Origin: Ascochyta rabiei
Taxonomy: Eukaryota; Ascomycota; Dothideomycetes; Pleosporales; Didymellaceae
Length of the DNA stretch: 64,000 nt
Assembly (NCBI RefSeq): GCF_004011695.2
Contig: NC_082409.1
Span: 1,612,001-1,676,000 of the forward strand
Direction: 5' to 3'
The position numbers were made by a program, and so were the translations under genes. The notes below the pieces were generated by a model, which made no database searches, was not told the origin of the DNA, and saw only the letters and a program-made list of their open reading frames with translations. Positions 50,192 through 61,200 of this stretch are shown here, one piece after another; the stretch's first letter is position 1, and the number at the start of each line of letters is the position of its first letter.

Positions 50192-52708
50192 TTATGCGTT
50201 GATGATGAGGTTGCGTTGGCTGCTGTCCTCAGGGCTGTTGCCGAAAACAAACCGGTAGAGGTCGCGCAGCCACTTGAACTGCTCACTGCGTGCCATCCAT
50301 TGTACTGACCGAGCAATTTCCACTGCAGAGAGTCTTCGGGGTGGCTCTGTATGCGCAGTCCGCAGTGTAGGGTCTGCGAGAACAAGCTTCCTGTAACTCT
50401 CGAAAAGCTGGCTTTGCCATGGTAGTGTACCGAAACTGTTCGAGGACAAAGCACGAACGAAATCAGGTAGCGGTATTTGGCGACTGTAGCCGGCGTTCAT
50501 CGCAGCTTTGACAATCAAAGCTTTCAGTCGAACGAGATTCGGGTCTGTCCGTCCTGCAGTCGCGGTCGACGAGCTGTGTATAGAGGCATCAGAGTATGTG
50601 GAAAGGTTCGAGGATGCAGAAGACCAGCGATCGTGTGTCCGTGTTAGACCCGCTTCTGGGCCAAGAACAAGGATGTTCGGCACGTTGTTTTCTTCAGCAG
50701 GTGAGAACTCCTCGCGATCGTCGAAGATGGTCGTCGGTGTGTCTGGTACTGCAGGTGTCTGCAGTCGGGAGGAGATGGCGGAGTGGTACGATTCATTGAC
50801 GCTTGACGAGCGTCCAGACCTTTCGGAGTAAGATCGTTGCGAACGTGTCACAGAGCCGGAACTTGAGCCTAGGTTGAATTCATGTTGGGTCGGACGTGGG
50901 GTGCCGCGGTCAGGCCGCACCTGCGTCCAGCCTTCACGGAAAAGATCGCACAACTCCCAACAAGCCTGAATACCAGAGCCTAGAAGCTCCTCATCTGCAG
51001 CCTTGCCATCACGACTATTCTGACGGAGGCTGAAGAGCGTCTCTGCCAACGACCAGCAAGCATGGAGTAAAGAGTCCGTCTCCTCTGGCAGAGATGTTCG
51101 TTGCTTCATCAGCCGGTGACACAACGTCAGGTAGAAGTCGAGCGTGCGTTCTCGGAACGCTTCGGGCAATGCGCGGTCGTGGGCGTTGTAGAGGTGATTG
51201 TTCAGCTCGAAGCTGACCCGTAATACAGAATCGGCGGCATCCTCCCCTCGCTGTCGCACGTCGAACAAAGCCTGGCAAAAGTCTCGACAGAGCTCCAGTG
51301 TTGGCATGACTTGGGTCGAGGGGTTCTCGTCCCGGCTCTCGTACAGTTTCTGGCACAGACGCCAACACGTCCGCCAGGCATACTCGTGTTCGTCGGCACT
51401 TCCGCCAGAGTAGTTGAACATGCGCTGGCGGTGGTGCTGGCTAAGCTTTGCAAGCGAGTTGCACAGGGTCCAACACTCATTCAAGGCACTTTTGAGCGCA
51501 GTGACTTCCTTGTCAGATTCGTTGATACCGTGCAACGCCTGGCCCATAGTCTGGGTCCCGGTAGATGCGGGCTCGTTTCCTTGCGATTGCGAGGATTCGT
51601 CGTCGTCCTGGTCGATGATCGAGCTCGCAGAAGAGAGTGTGTGATTATGGTCGTCGTACTCGGCTATATCTGTAGAAGTCAGTACCGCATGTTGTGCCTT
51701 CTCAGCGACCACTTGCCAGCAAGGTTAACGCTCCTCCGAGCACTTCGCCGTTTCAAGTCATCCTCATAATCGTAACGCGTCTGCGCTTGAGGTGTGCTGC
51801 GGTCTAGAGCGCTGCGGGGCACAGACGTATCGATGGGTGTTGTGTAGTTATGCTGTAGGTGTTCAGCCATGACGGCCTCAGCCAGAGCGAGATGAGCAAG
51901 ACGCACCTTGTCGTCAGCTTCGAAGACCATGTTGGCCTCGGGTGTAGAAGGCGATACGACGGCCGTGTTCTCAGAGGTGTTTGCGCTCGAAGATGCCGCT
52001 GACACGCTTTGGCGGGCCTGCATGAGGAGTCAGCGAGCGCCTAGGTGGTGCAACCATGGTGAAGAGGCTACGTACAAATTGCTTGAAGTCGGCCGGTACA
52101 TGAATGACAGAAGGAGGGGCCTCGTCCGAATCTGAGCGTTTGCGTGCAGGCAGGGAGGTGTCAAGCTTGAAAGGCTGAGTCACTGTTAGAGTGGTTCCTG
52201 CATGCAGGCGGCGCTGCAGGTCGCCGCTGTGGTCGCCGTACCTTGGACTGACTGCTCTGACTCGCCGGACTCACGATGTCTTCGGTGGCTGGCGACCTGA
52301 AGTCGTTCATGTCGTCCTGTGCATCGTCCTCGATCTGTGTGTCGAGTTAGCCCCGTCTGCTCATGCTCACGCTCACGCTCATGCTCATGGATGGCAGGAA
52401 ATGTGAGTGCTATGTACCTCGGTGTGGTCGGTGGCGCTCGTGCCATTGCTGTCGACGGGCGAGGGGTCGACGGTCGCAGGATACGGACTTGGAGGAGGGA
52501 CAAGGTGGTCTGAGTGGGTGCCCGAAGACCTTTGAGAATGCATCAGTACGTGATGTGCTGCTGTGCTGTAGAGCAGAGTGGGTACGGGCAGCTCGAACCT
52601 ATTTGAGAAGACGCTGTTGAAGTTGGCTGGCGAGCTTGGAGAGTCTGTGTAGGGGCTGAAGGCAGAATTGAGGCCCGGACCCGTTGGAGAAGGCATCAGC
52701 ATCGCCAT
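50192..52708 (-). CDS. Conserved fungal protein of unknown function (DUF7624-like)
   Basis: Five exons on the minus strand: 52708-52418, 52334-52242, 52174-52076, 52017-51717 and 51669-50192, giving about 753 aa. The fourth intron (51716-51670, 47 bp) has a GCAAGT donor; only this choice joins NLA to DIAEYDD in frame. A further optional 69-bp in-frame intron may sit in exon 1 (after VFSNR). The N-terminal 200 residues are Ser/Pro/Asp-rich. From about residue 300 there is a helical block rich in Cys/Trp/Leu (NECWTLCNSLAKL, YAWRTCWRLCQKLYE, CRDFCQALFDVR, ACWSLAETLFSLR, IQACWELCDLF), which looks like five related helical hairpins. The conserved C terminus ends WMARSEQFKWLRDLYRFVFG. No catalytic motif; function unknown. 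Confidence 0.75.
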
Positions 52709-55623
52709 GCCTCAGGGCTGCCTCAATCGCGCCAGACGTGCGCGGCACTGGCGAGCTGTGCAAGCTCGAGGGGCTCCCCGCGCACTGCCCGCTCTTCGTC
52801 TGTCTGGCACCACGACGTGCGAGGTGCGAGGTGCAGGGTGTGAGGTGCGAGGTGCAGGGTGCGAGGCTGTGTGTCGACACCGTCTTGTGCCTTACCGCGG
52901 TGGACTGCACAGGTCGACCGACGAATGGGGAGGGGATGCGCGCCGCAAAGAGCGTGGATGGCGGCGACGGGTGGGTGAGCGTTGGAGGCGCTGGGTATAT
53001 GAGACGAGGCTGCAGACTAGGCAGACCAGCTGCTAGGTGGAGGTATGCGGCGCGTCTGTTAGAGTCTCAGAGGGAGCACGACTAGCTACCAGCCGCTGTG
53101 CCTTCAGGCGATGAGTTGGACTTGGGGCAGGCCGGCCATGCACCCACGCATCCACGCATCTTACAGCTGTCTGCTCCACAGAGCGAGCCGGCACCCCGGC
53201 CTGTCTACGCTTTGCTCGTTGGCTGGCATGGCAGCGACAGGTGGAGCTCGGCGCTTAACAGCTTCGACCCCCTCCCCGGCCACACCAGAACACACACGCT
53301 AGATGCGGGATCGCTCCTCGTCACATCCAGCTGCACGGCGCTGGTTCGAACGGCGAGAGACGACAGCCCTCGTTGCTGGTACCAGGGTTTCCACGTTCTG
53401 CTCTTGACTTCCATCGCGGAGCTAGCTACCGCCGTTGATTCGTTTGGCACCAAGCCAGCCGTCAGCCATCAGCCTTTGCGCCATGGCCTCGTCTCTCTCT
53501 CGTGCTTATCCCATCCATTCAGCGCCCGTCTGCCGTTCGCTGTGAACGGTGCACTGTCTTTGCTGGGGCCAAGCTCAACCAGTCCGTGACATGCCTGTAG
53601 ATCCCAAGGCGCGCTAACACCCTGCTATCCGTAGAGGGAGGACCCAATGAGCGGCACCAACAGCCATGTGCACGCGCGAACGACAGACGCATCTCTGCGG
53701 CACAGCTTGGCACAACCGGCCGTCTGACCGGTGGCTAGATTCTGGGAGTTGGGCCTTCATGTCTACGTGGCCAGCGGGGAGACGAACACAATGAGTCCAA
53801 GTGGAGCGCAGTGACTGTCATCTGCTGGGGCTAATTCTTCGAGAGCGCACCAATCGCTAGCTACTACTCTGCTCGGCTTGTCAGCGCCAGATACCGCAGT
53901 GCCGGATGCCCAGCGGCTATTACCAGCTTTGGTTTTGTCGGGATCTGCCTACAAGACACACCTGCTGTCAGAAACCTTGAGCCTCTGCCACAATTCCTCT
54001 GCAGGCCCCACAGAAAGGGCAGGAGGCACAATTTCTCGTGTCACTCCTGCCGCTTCCGCGCTTGGTGTTAGCCGCGCCTCGAGGCGTCCCAATTAGCGCC
54101 ATGTCGCACAGGACCGGAAGTTGTCGAACCTGGATCCTTGGGCATCGATCCTGTGATGAGCTGTGGCTCGTCAATCGAGTCGTGAGCTTCGAAAACACGA
54201 CGAAGCAGCTGCCCTGTAGCAGCTCCAAACGTGCTTGTTTCTGTGTATCTCGGCTTTTGGTACCCAGTCAGGGCTGCAATCAGCCTTGCCTCGCACTGTG
54301 AACTACTGATCCAAGCTCAGCAGCTGACGATAATAGGAGTGCAAGAGTCTAGGATTATCGCACCGGCAACCACTCCCCGAAGCTTACTTTCTGTCAACAA
54401 TTCCTCTGCCTTTCTTGAGTGCGCCGGACACTGCGGCTCAATCCCGCTTTCAGTCAACACATGCCTCTTTAGGCGTCCTCACCATGTCCACGGGCGCTTA
54501 CAGGCACCAGCTCAATGGCAAGCCCATCCACCAACTCCCCACCCAAATCTTCTCGCCGACAACAACAGCAAGAGGCTGCAACGCCGCTGCGGGCATAGTG
54601 CAGGACTGCGCCGCATCCTTGACGCCGCCGTCGGACTTTTCGCATGCACACGCATACGCCGCTAATTTGCACACGATGGCCTCGCCTTGCCCAAGCAGTC
54701 TGCGATGCAGCACGTACGCCGAACTGAACCGTCCACTAATGTCCAACCACAAGCAGAAGAACAAGCACCATATAAAGCCCGCAACTAACACATGACATGC
54801 CACGAACCCCATGTACGACATCTCATCCACCTCCACCCCCAACTCGTGACCAACACAGCACACACGCTCTCCATCCTCGTGGACGCACTCCGAACAACAT
54901 GCATAATGACGCAGTGCCGCCGCGCCGCTCAAGCGACCGGGAAATCGCCCTCCCCCAGATTCATCCTATGCCATGCACCGCCGCCGCCATACCTCAGCCC
55001 TGCGGGGACAAGGCGTCGTATAGCAGCAGCAGTAGAAACTCTATGTCCGAGTCTGCCTTGCTGTGGCGTGGGGCCGTGTTTCTATGTGGGGTGGGAGGGC
55101 GTGTTGATGTAGAGTGTTGTCTTGCTGACGTCGAGGTAAGAGGAGCTCTGGGCTGTGGTGGTATGATTTGGGTGGCTACGCTGAAAAAAAGAACAATAAA
55201 CGTCTCACTTTTGTTCACGACATGAAGTGCAGGTTGTTTCAGCTTTGATTGTACTCATGATTACAGCAAACCTGGACGCTACGCGGCGAAACTGACTCAG
55301 CATTGGCAACCTTACCCACCTACTCATGCCCAATCCAGTTCATGGCCAGCAAGCATACCCACAGACGATGCAGGCCGACTACCAGGTTAATCCTGGAGAG
55401 TATGGCGTAGCTCAAGATCCGAGGAGGTGATTTGGGAGTAAACAAACGGAAGCCGTGCGAGAGGCAGGAGCCAATGCCACCTTCACTTCACCTCCTTCCC
55501 TTGAGTACACACACATCCTGAATCAAGGGTCATATTGTTGAACTTTGATCAATGCTCTAGTCAGCATATATTGTAGCGATGGAGTTGAATCCTACTTCTC
55601 TACGTTTCATGCTCTTCTTGTGC
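52709..55623. other. Gene-poor 2.9-kb region
   Basis: No recognisable gene, RNA or transposon. A short GTGCGAGGTGCAGG-type minisatellite lies at about 52815-52870. The best coding candidate is a plus-strand frame starting at 54484 (104 codons), but the frame opposite it is equally open and neither has a domain. The left part should include the promoter of the DUF7624-like gene. Confidence 0.45.
52815..52870. repeat. GTGCGAGGTGCAGGGT minisatellite
   Basis: Three to four imperfect copies of a GTGCGAGGTGCAGG/GTGTGAG unit, located upstream of the DUF7624-like start. Non-coding. Confidence 0.75.
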
Positions 55624-57468
55624 TCACTCCTCCGGCTCAACGTCAACGTCAACACCGTGCTCCTCAACAATCCATGCGCAGAACCTTTCCCACCTCTGCG
55701 TCCACTCCTTCAGCCTCTTGGCGCGCTCGCCCTTACCCATCATGCCGTCTTTGATATCCTGTGTCCACTCCTTTGCGCTGAGGTCATCGAAGCTTGCCCA
55801 CCGCACACTGTTCTCTGCCAGGCTACCCAAGCCCTCAAGCCCGAGGTTCTCCCACCCTTGGAGCGCTTGCCAAAAGTCGTGCGACATACCAGATACACCC
55901 TGGCCAAGGATCGTTGGGTCGTCGTTACAGAGCGAACAAGGAACGCCACGGGCTAGCAGTGCAGGCAGCGGATGAGACATGATCGAGCTGCAAAGACGCA
56001 GAACTTCGTTCGACACAGGACAGCTCTCCACCAGTATCCTCTTCTCTTTGACCATGTCGATCAGCAGAGGGTGCTTGTACAAGCTGAATCCATGCCCGAT
56101 TCTTCTAGTTCCAAGAAGCACGGCGTCGAACAGGTTCTCATCCGTGCTGTCGCCATCACCAAGAGTTTCGCCAGCGTGGAAGTAGAAGGGTATATCAACG
56201 CCCTCCTCCACACATCGCTTGCGGAACCAGAAAAGTTCTGGTGCGAGATCAGCGAGTGGCCGGCCCAGGTCTTCCTGTCCAACAAGGTCGTAGCCAGCAA
56301 TGATCTCCGGGAACTCAAGCTTCATATCGATGCATGCTTTCATGCCTAGAGCCTATTAGCAAGGGATTCTCAACCACTAGTCGTGGTACAAGGTGAACAT
56401 ACTCTCGATGACCGCCTTCTTGTCGAACTGTCGAATTGTAGTCCAGATCATGCGCGCACCCCAGAAGTCTTTGCCCTCTTCGCTTTTCTTGAACCTTTCG
56501 AGCTCGTCACTTAGGTGATCTAGCATGTTGAAGAAGTCAGGGTCCCAGTCCTCTTGTCCAGTGCTTCGGTAAAGGGTAAAGAACGCTGAGCGCATATCGA
56601 CCCAATATACGCCATCGTCCAAGAGGGTCTTGAACATTTTTCGGATGAATTTGCGGTATATAGGCTCATAGTAGATGAGCGAGCCAAGAATAGGGAAACA
56701 GGACATGAATTTTCGCCAGACTTCATTAGGTCCTTCGTGGTGCGAAAGGTGTTCTGACGGTGTGATTGTGACTCGAGATCGTACCCATTCCACGAAGCCC
56801 TTCTTGCCTCCATCAGGAAAGCTGTCGGCAGCCGCATTGATCGGCACAGGAGTCTTGGCAGTATAGTCTGCAGACCAGATTGATGTATCCTCCTTGGCGT
56901 TCTTTGAATACACGAAAGAGAAGCCTGTCTTCCGCCGTGTATGCTCGTCTGTAAGAGGTCCGTCTGCGATTACAGCAACACCTGCTGTGTTGAAACCCTC
57001 ATCCAGGGCCCAGTCAATGTCTACCATGGCTTCGATGTGGCAGTGCAGTAAGGTTCCTTTCGGCATCTTTTTGACAATCTGCCAAAGCTTGCTCTTCTCC
57101 ATACGGTCTTTCGCGAGCGAGAACATCATACCAGGGAAAACATCAACGTGTTGAGTGAGGAGACTGTCCTCGTACTCTCTTGTCCAGAGGGTTTGTTGCT
57201 CCTGGAACCGAATCTGAGAGACTATTGCTGCCGCCTCTTGGGCCATGGGCGAGAGGTTTTGACGGAAAAGATAGTCTGAATGCTGTCAGACAACTGTTTA
57301 CTGTTCGACGGATTCTCATTTGGGCCACCAACCACTTCGCTGCTTCTTCTCCTGCTGGACCAATGCATCTCTCCCCGATAAGTACTTCTGAATGAACGGC
57401 TCGCTTAGGCTGGGTACGCCCTCGGCCTTCTCCCAGTCATCACCACTCGCAGCTTCGTTGGACACCAT
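55624..57468 (-). CDS. Adenosine deaminase, ADGF/CECR1 (ADA2-like) type
   Basis: Three exons on the minus strand: 57468-57333, 57275-56403 and 56345-55624, with introns of 57 bp each, giving 576 aa. The joins restore KKQRSDYLFRQNLSP and AVIESMKACIDMKLEFP. Metallo-deaminase motifs are complete: LLHCHIEAMVD (metal ligands H123, H125), YFHAGET (H393 and catalytic E396), RIGHGF (H421) and CNDDPTILGQG (D478, D479). GYDLVGQEDLGRPL and the long N-terminal extension place it in the ADGF branch rather than the short ADD1 branch. Animal ADGFs are secreted; here no signal peptide is visible, so a cytosolic enzyme is inferred. The reaction is adenosine (or deoxyadenosine) to inosine plus ammonia. Divergent from ATG2. 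Confidence 0.93.
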
Positions 57469-58218
57469 GTTGCGGTATTGGAAGATCCAGTAGGGCTACT
57501 CGAGGCGAGGGCCAGGAGTCAAGAGAGAAAATAAGTCGTCAGGTAGCAACAGGCAACGACTTCTTTCGGCGGCTCCCGACTTGGTTCCTTCCACTTCAGG
57601 ATAGGCTAGCGCTGACGTAACGAGACCGCCCAAAAGCAGCGGCGCAATCGTACGCGAACAGGAGCTCAAGCTCTGCGTAGCCTGTGTTGTGAAAGATTCA
57701 CGCAATCAAGGCCTACCTTCCTCTCTGACTGCCTCCCACCCTGCCGTTGACACGTGGTTGCTGCTCGTCACCTATCAGGCGCGCGAGTCATGGTACAGTT
57801 CAGTATCGATAAGGTTGGCGGGGAGCACCCGATCATCTGCCTGGATAGCCGCATGATGCACGTCTACCTAGGCCCTTCGCCCTGCATCATTATCCTCCCG
57901 TGACCTGCGCACGTCAACGGCCCGTTGCACGCCACGCGCCCTTTGCTCTGTCTTCAAACACTCCTGCACCCCAAACTCCTCTGCTCACCCAACGCCGCGG
58001 CTCCACGAACGATATCCCGGTCCCCACATACTTTGGCCAAACACCGAACAAGCAGGGTTCAGGCGCATACCATGGTACGCTGCCACACCTAGATCTACGG
58101 AAACACGCTGCAGTTTACCGAATATATCAACACATATGGAGATATCCCTGGTACGGCGGTAGGCGCTCGACCTGCCCGTAGTCCGTGAATCGACGCCTCG
58201 ACTGCCAACACAGTGGCC
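57469..58218. promoter_or_regulatory. Divergent region between the deaminase and ATG2
   Basis: About 750 bp shared by two divergent genes. No gene seen; frames at 57496-57705 (-) and 57900-58181 (+) have no features. Confidence 0.5.
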
Positions 58219-61200
58219 ATGGCCTTCTTCTCGGCAGTGTCGAGCTCCATCGGCAAGAAGCTCCTTCTATATGGGCTCCGCCACATCGACATTCTCGACA
58301 AGGATCCCGCCGAGTTTGTGAGCGTCGACGTTGGCAAGAGGACCACGCTCGAGGTTAAGGATGTTGGACTGCACGTCAAGGTGAGCATACAGAGACCCCA
58401 TGTGCTGTTGAACTTGGGCTAACTTTGGGACTCCAGAAACTCATAGCCCTGTTGCACCTCAAGCTTCCACCTGAGATTGTCCTGTCAGCAGCCAAAGCAT
58501 CTCTCCTCCGCGTCACCTTTGTCCTCGAGTTCGGCGTCCCACAAATATCGATAGAGGTTGATGGTATACAGATGAAGGCCAGTCTGGTCGCGGATGTCGA
58601 AGATGCCGCAGCTGAGCAGGCCAGCGAGCGTTCGTTACCTCGAACGCGGTCGTTTCCCCCTCAACACGACCCGAACAATTCGTTTTTGGATGCGGAAGAA
58701 CACGTGCCGACCGTAGACGAGCTCGCGAAGTCTTTCATCCAGGAAGAACCTGCTGAAGAAATACGTGAGCTCGCACACGAACTGGAATCCCAACCGAGCT
58801 ACCTTCAAGAGTCTATAGCTGCAAGCGATGACGGTGAAGAAGAGAGTACAGCCGGTGTAGGCGCGCCGCTTGCGCTTCCAGCCTACTTGCGAAATGTCCT
58901 GAACACCGCGCTTGATCGACTGAGTATTGTGGTCAATGACATCGATGTCGAAGTTGAAGATCAGACATTAGCCGAGCCGTCGGTACCTTCTAAAAGCAGC
59001 GAAGCATCCCTACGCTCCCTAAATTTCCACATAGAACGCGTAGGCATCGATTCTATAACGTCTGAAGAACCTGATATCAAAATCGGCTCAGCCTCGACGC
59101 CACAGGCTACTTATTCCAAACTTGGGAAGCGGCGATTGCGTATCGAAAACATATGCGCCAGGCTCGTATCAGATGTTGACGGTTTGGTTTCCACGTCGCA
59201 GAACTCGCAACCATCATCACCCAAGGCCTCGCACCACTCTGAGGCCTCGACCGGGCAAAATTCGTACCATGAGCAGTCTACAAGTCCGATACTCGTGCAC
59301 AGTGACCCGGGAACATTGTCGCTCCATGATAAGCAAGCTTTCCCTGTAATTTTGCAGGGACCTACTACGGCATCCGTGGATTCCTTGATTGAACAGCCGA
59401 GAAGCAATGCTAGTACACCGGTTGCTGAATCTCTTACCGAAGACTCTCCTCTTGTAGCTTCTGTAGCGACAGTAGATGATGATCGGTTTGCCGATGCTTC
59501 ATCCGATGATGGGTTAAACGAAGGTAGTCAAGAGGGTGAATCAAGTCAATCTCCACACGATCCTCCTTCACAAGAGCTGAGTGGGAGCAGTATCTTGTAC
59601 GATGATGAAGGAATATTGGGTTATGCTATACAACACGACATGCTCAATTCGAGGTTCGATGACGATCCGGAGGCCGACATATACGATGATGAAGAACGCT
59701 TAGCTGAACTTCATGAATCTACTTCAAATAGAGGTTTTGAGGCTTCCCCACCAGCGAACGAAGCTTCTACGCCTGCTTTACCGACTGTATCTGGGCTGGG
59801 GGTGTCCTTCACACGACTAGAGACCACAAACTCGCCATCACATTCTCTAGAGCATGGTTCGCTCCGGCGCTCCGGCGACAGCCTGGAGCTGCCTAGTCAG
59901 TCGTTTGTGGAAGAGCATAAGAGCTGTAGCAGCAGCGTGCACTCGTCCGCACCTGACCTGGAGAATGTTGACGATCTCTCGGAGTCAACCCTCTCCTCTC
60001 CCGGCGCATCTGAGAGTATGTATATGAGCGCTGTAAGCGCAACACCGGTAACATATTCACAACGACACATTCCAGGGGGCTGGGACTCATTATCCGCGTC
60101 AAGTCGTGATACTGGATCAGATAGGTCAGGATCCATTCCTGAAGAGATGATTTCAGGCAGTATCTTACAGCCACTTCCTGACGTGGATGACGGCTGCGAG
60201 ACTCCAAGGCCCGGTAGTCGCCAGAGCACAACTGCGACCACTCCGCATTCGAACACAACCCAAACATCAAGGTTTGACATCAGCACTGCCGACACTCAAG
60301 CGAAGGTCTTCTTGATGATTGATGAAATCACCGTTTGGTTCCCATTAGGACTTGACAAGGGACAAGCATCAGACTCAGGTACAAGTGCTAGATCAGCCCT
60401 TGATGCTTCGAGCGTAGACTTTACCCCAACAAATCTAGGAGAGGACTCAATCTTTGCTGAGATGCCTGGATCGTTTTCGAACTATGCGCACTCCACATCG
60501 ACCCGCCGCACAGGTTCGATGGCAGAAACGTTGCGAAGGCCTCAATCCAAGCCCAAACCTATTCACTCAAACGAGCAACCCAAACCATCCTTGCCAAATG
60601 TTGTTGTTGAAGTCGGTTCGATGGTTGGCCATCTCGACTTTTCTACTGGCCGTATTATGCTCGATCTGCTCAATCGAGTACTGAAGGCCTTGGCAGATGA
60701 ACTTCAACAAGGAGAACAGCCAATTCCATCCCCAGAAGCTACACATGACAAAGCTTCAGATACCCTTGAGGTTACAGTCCAGCATATCGGCCTGGCGTGG
60801 CTAGAAACTATGCCAGCTGAGTCGATGTCCAAGGGACGCAACACGAGTTGCATGCTTGACTTGAAACCAAATGATGCTCTTCTGAGAGTCAACCTCTCGG
60901 CACTTCGCACGACAAGTCGCAGCAGTGCTGGAACGACGCGCACAAAGCTGCAAATTGAGAAATTCGCTCTGACCTCCCTTGGTTCAGATATCATCTCCTT
61001 CCGTAGTGCACGACCTCGGTCCAAACGCTCAGTTAGCAATCTTTCGGAGCAACTCAACAACGACGTCGAGATTGACTACGAGCAAGGTTCGGAAAAACGA
61101 GTTACTATTGTCACGCGACCGATCAAGTTTACCTTCGACGTTCAGCAACTCGATGATGCACTCAGCTCTTTTGGTGGATTCAGTGGTGTCCTGGAACTCG

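Noticed and set aside
54484..54932. Possible small gene in the gene-poor region
   Set aside because: Both strands are open over the same interval and no domain, splice chain or conservation can be argued.
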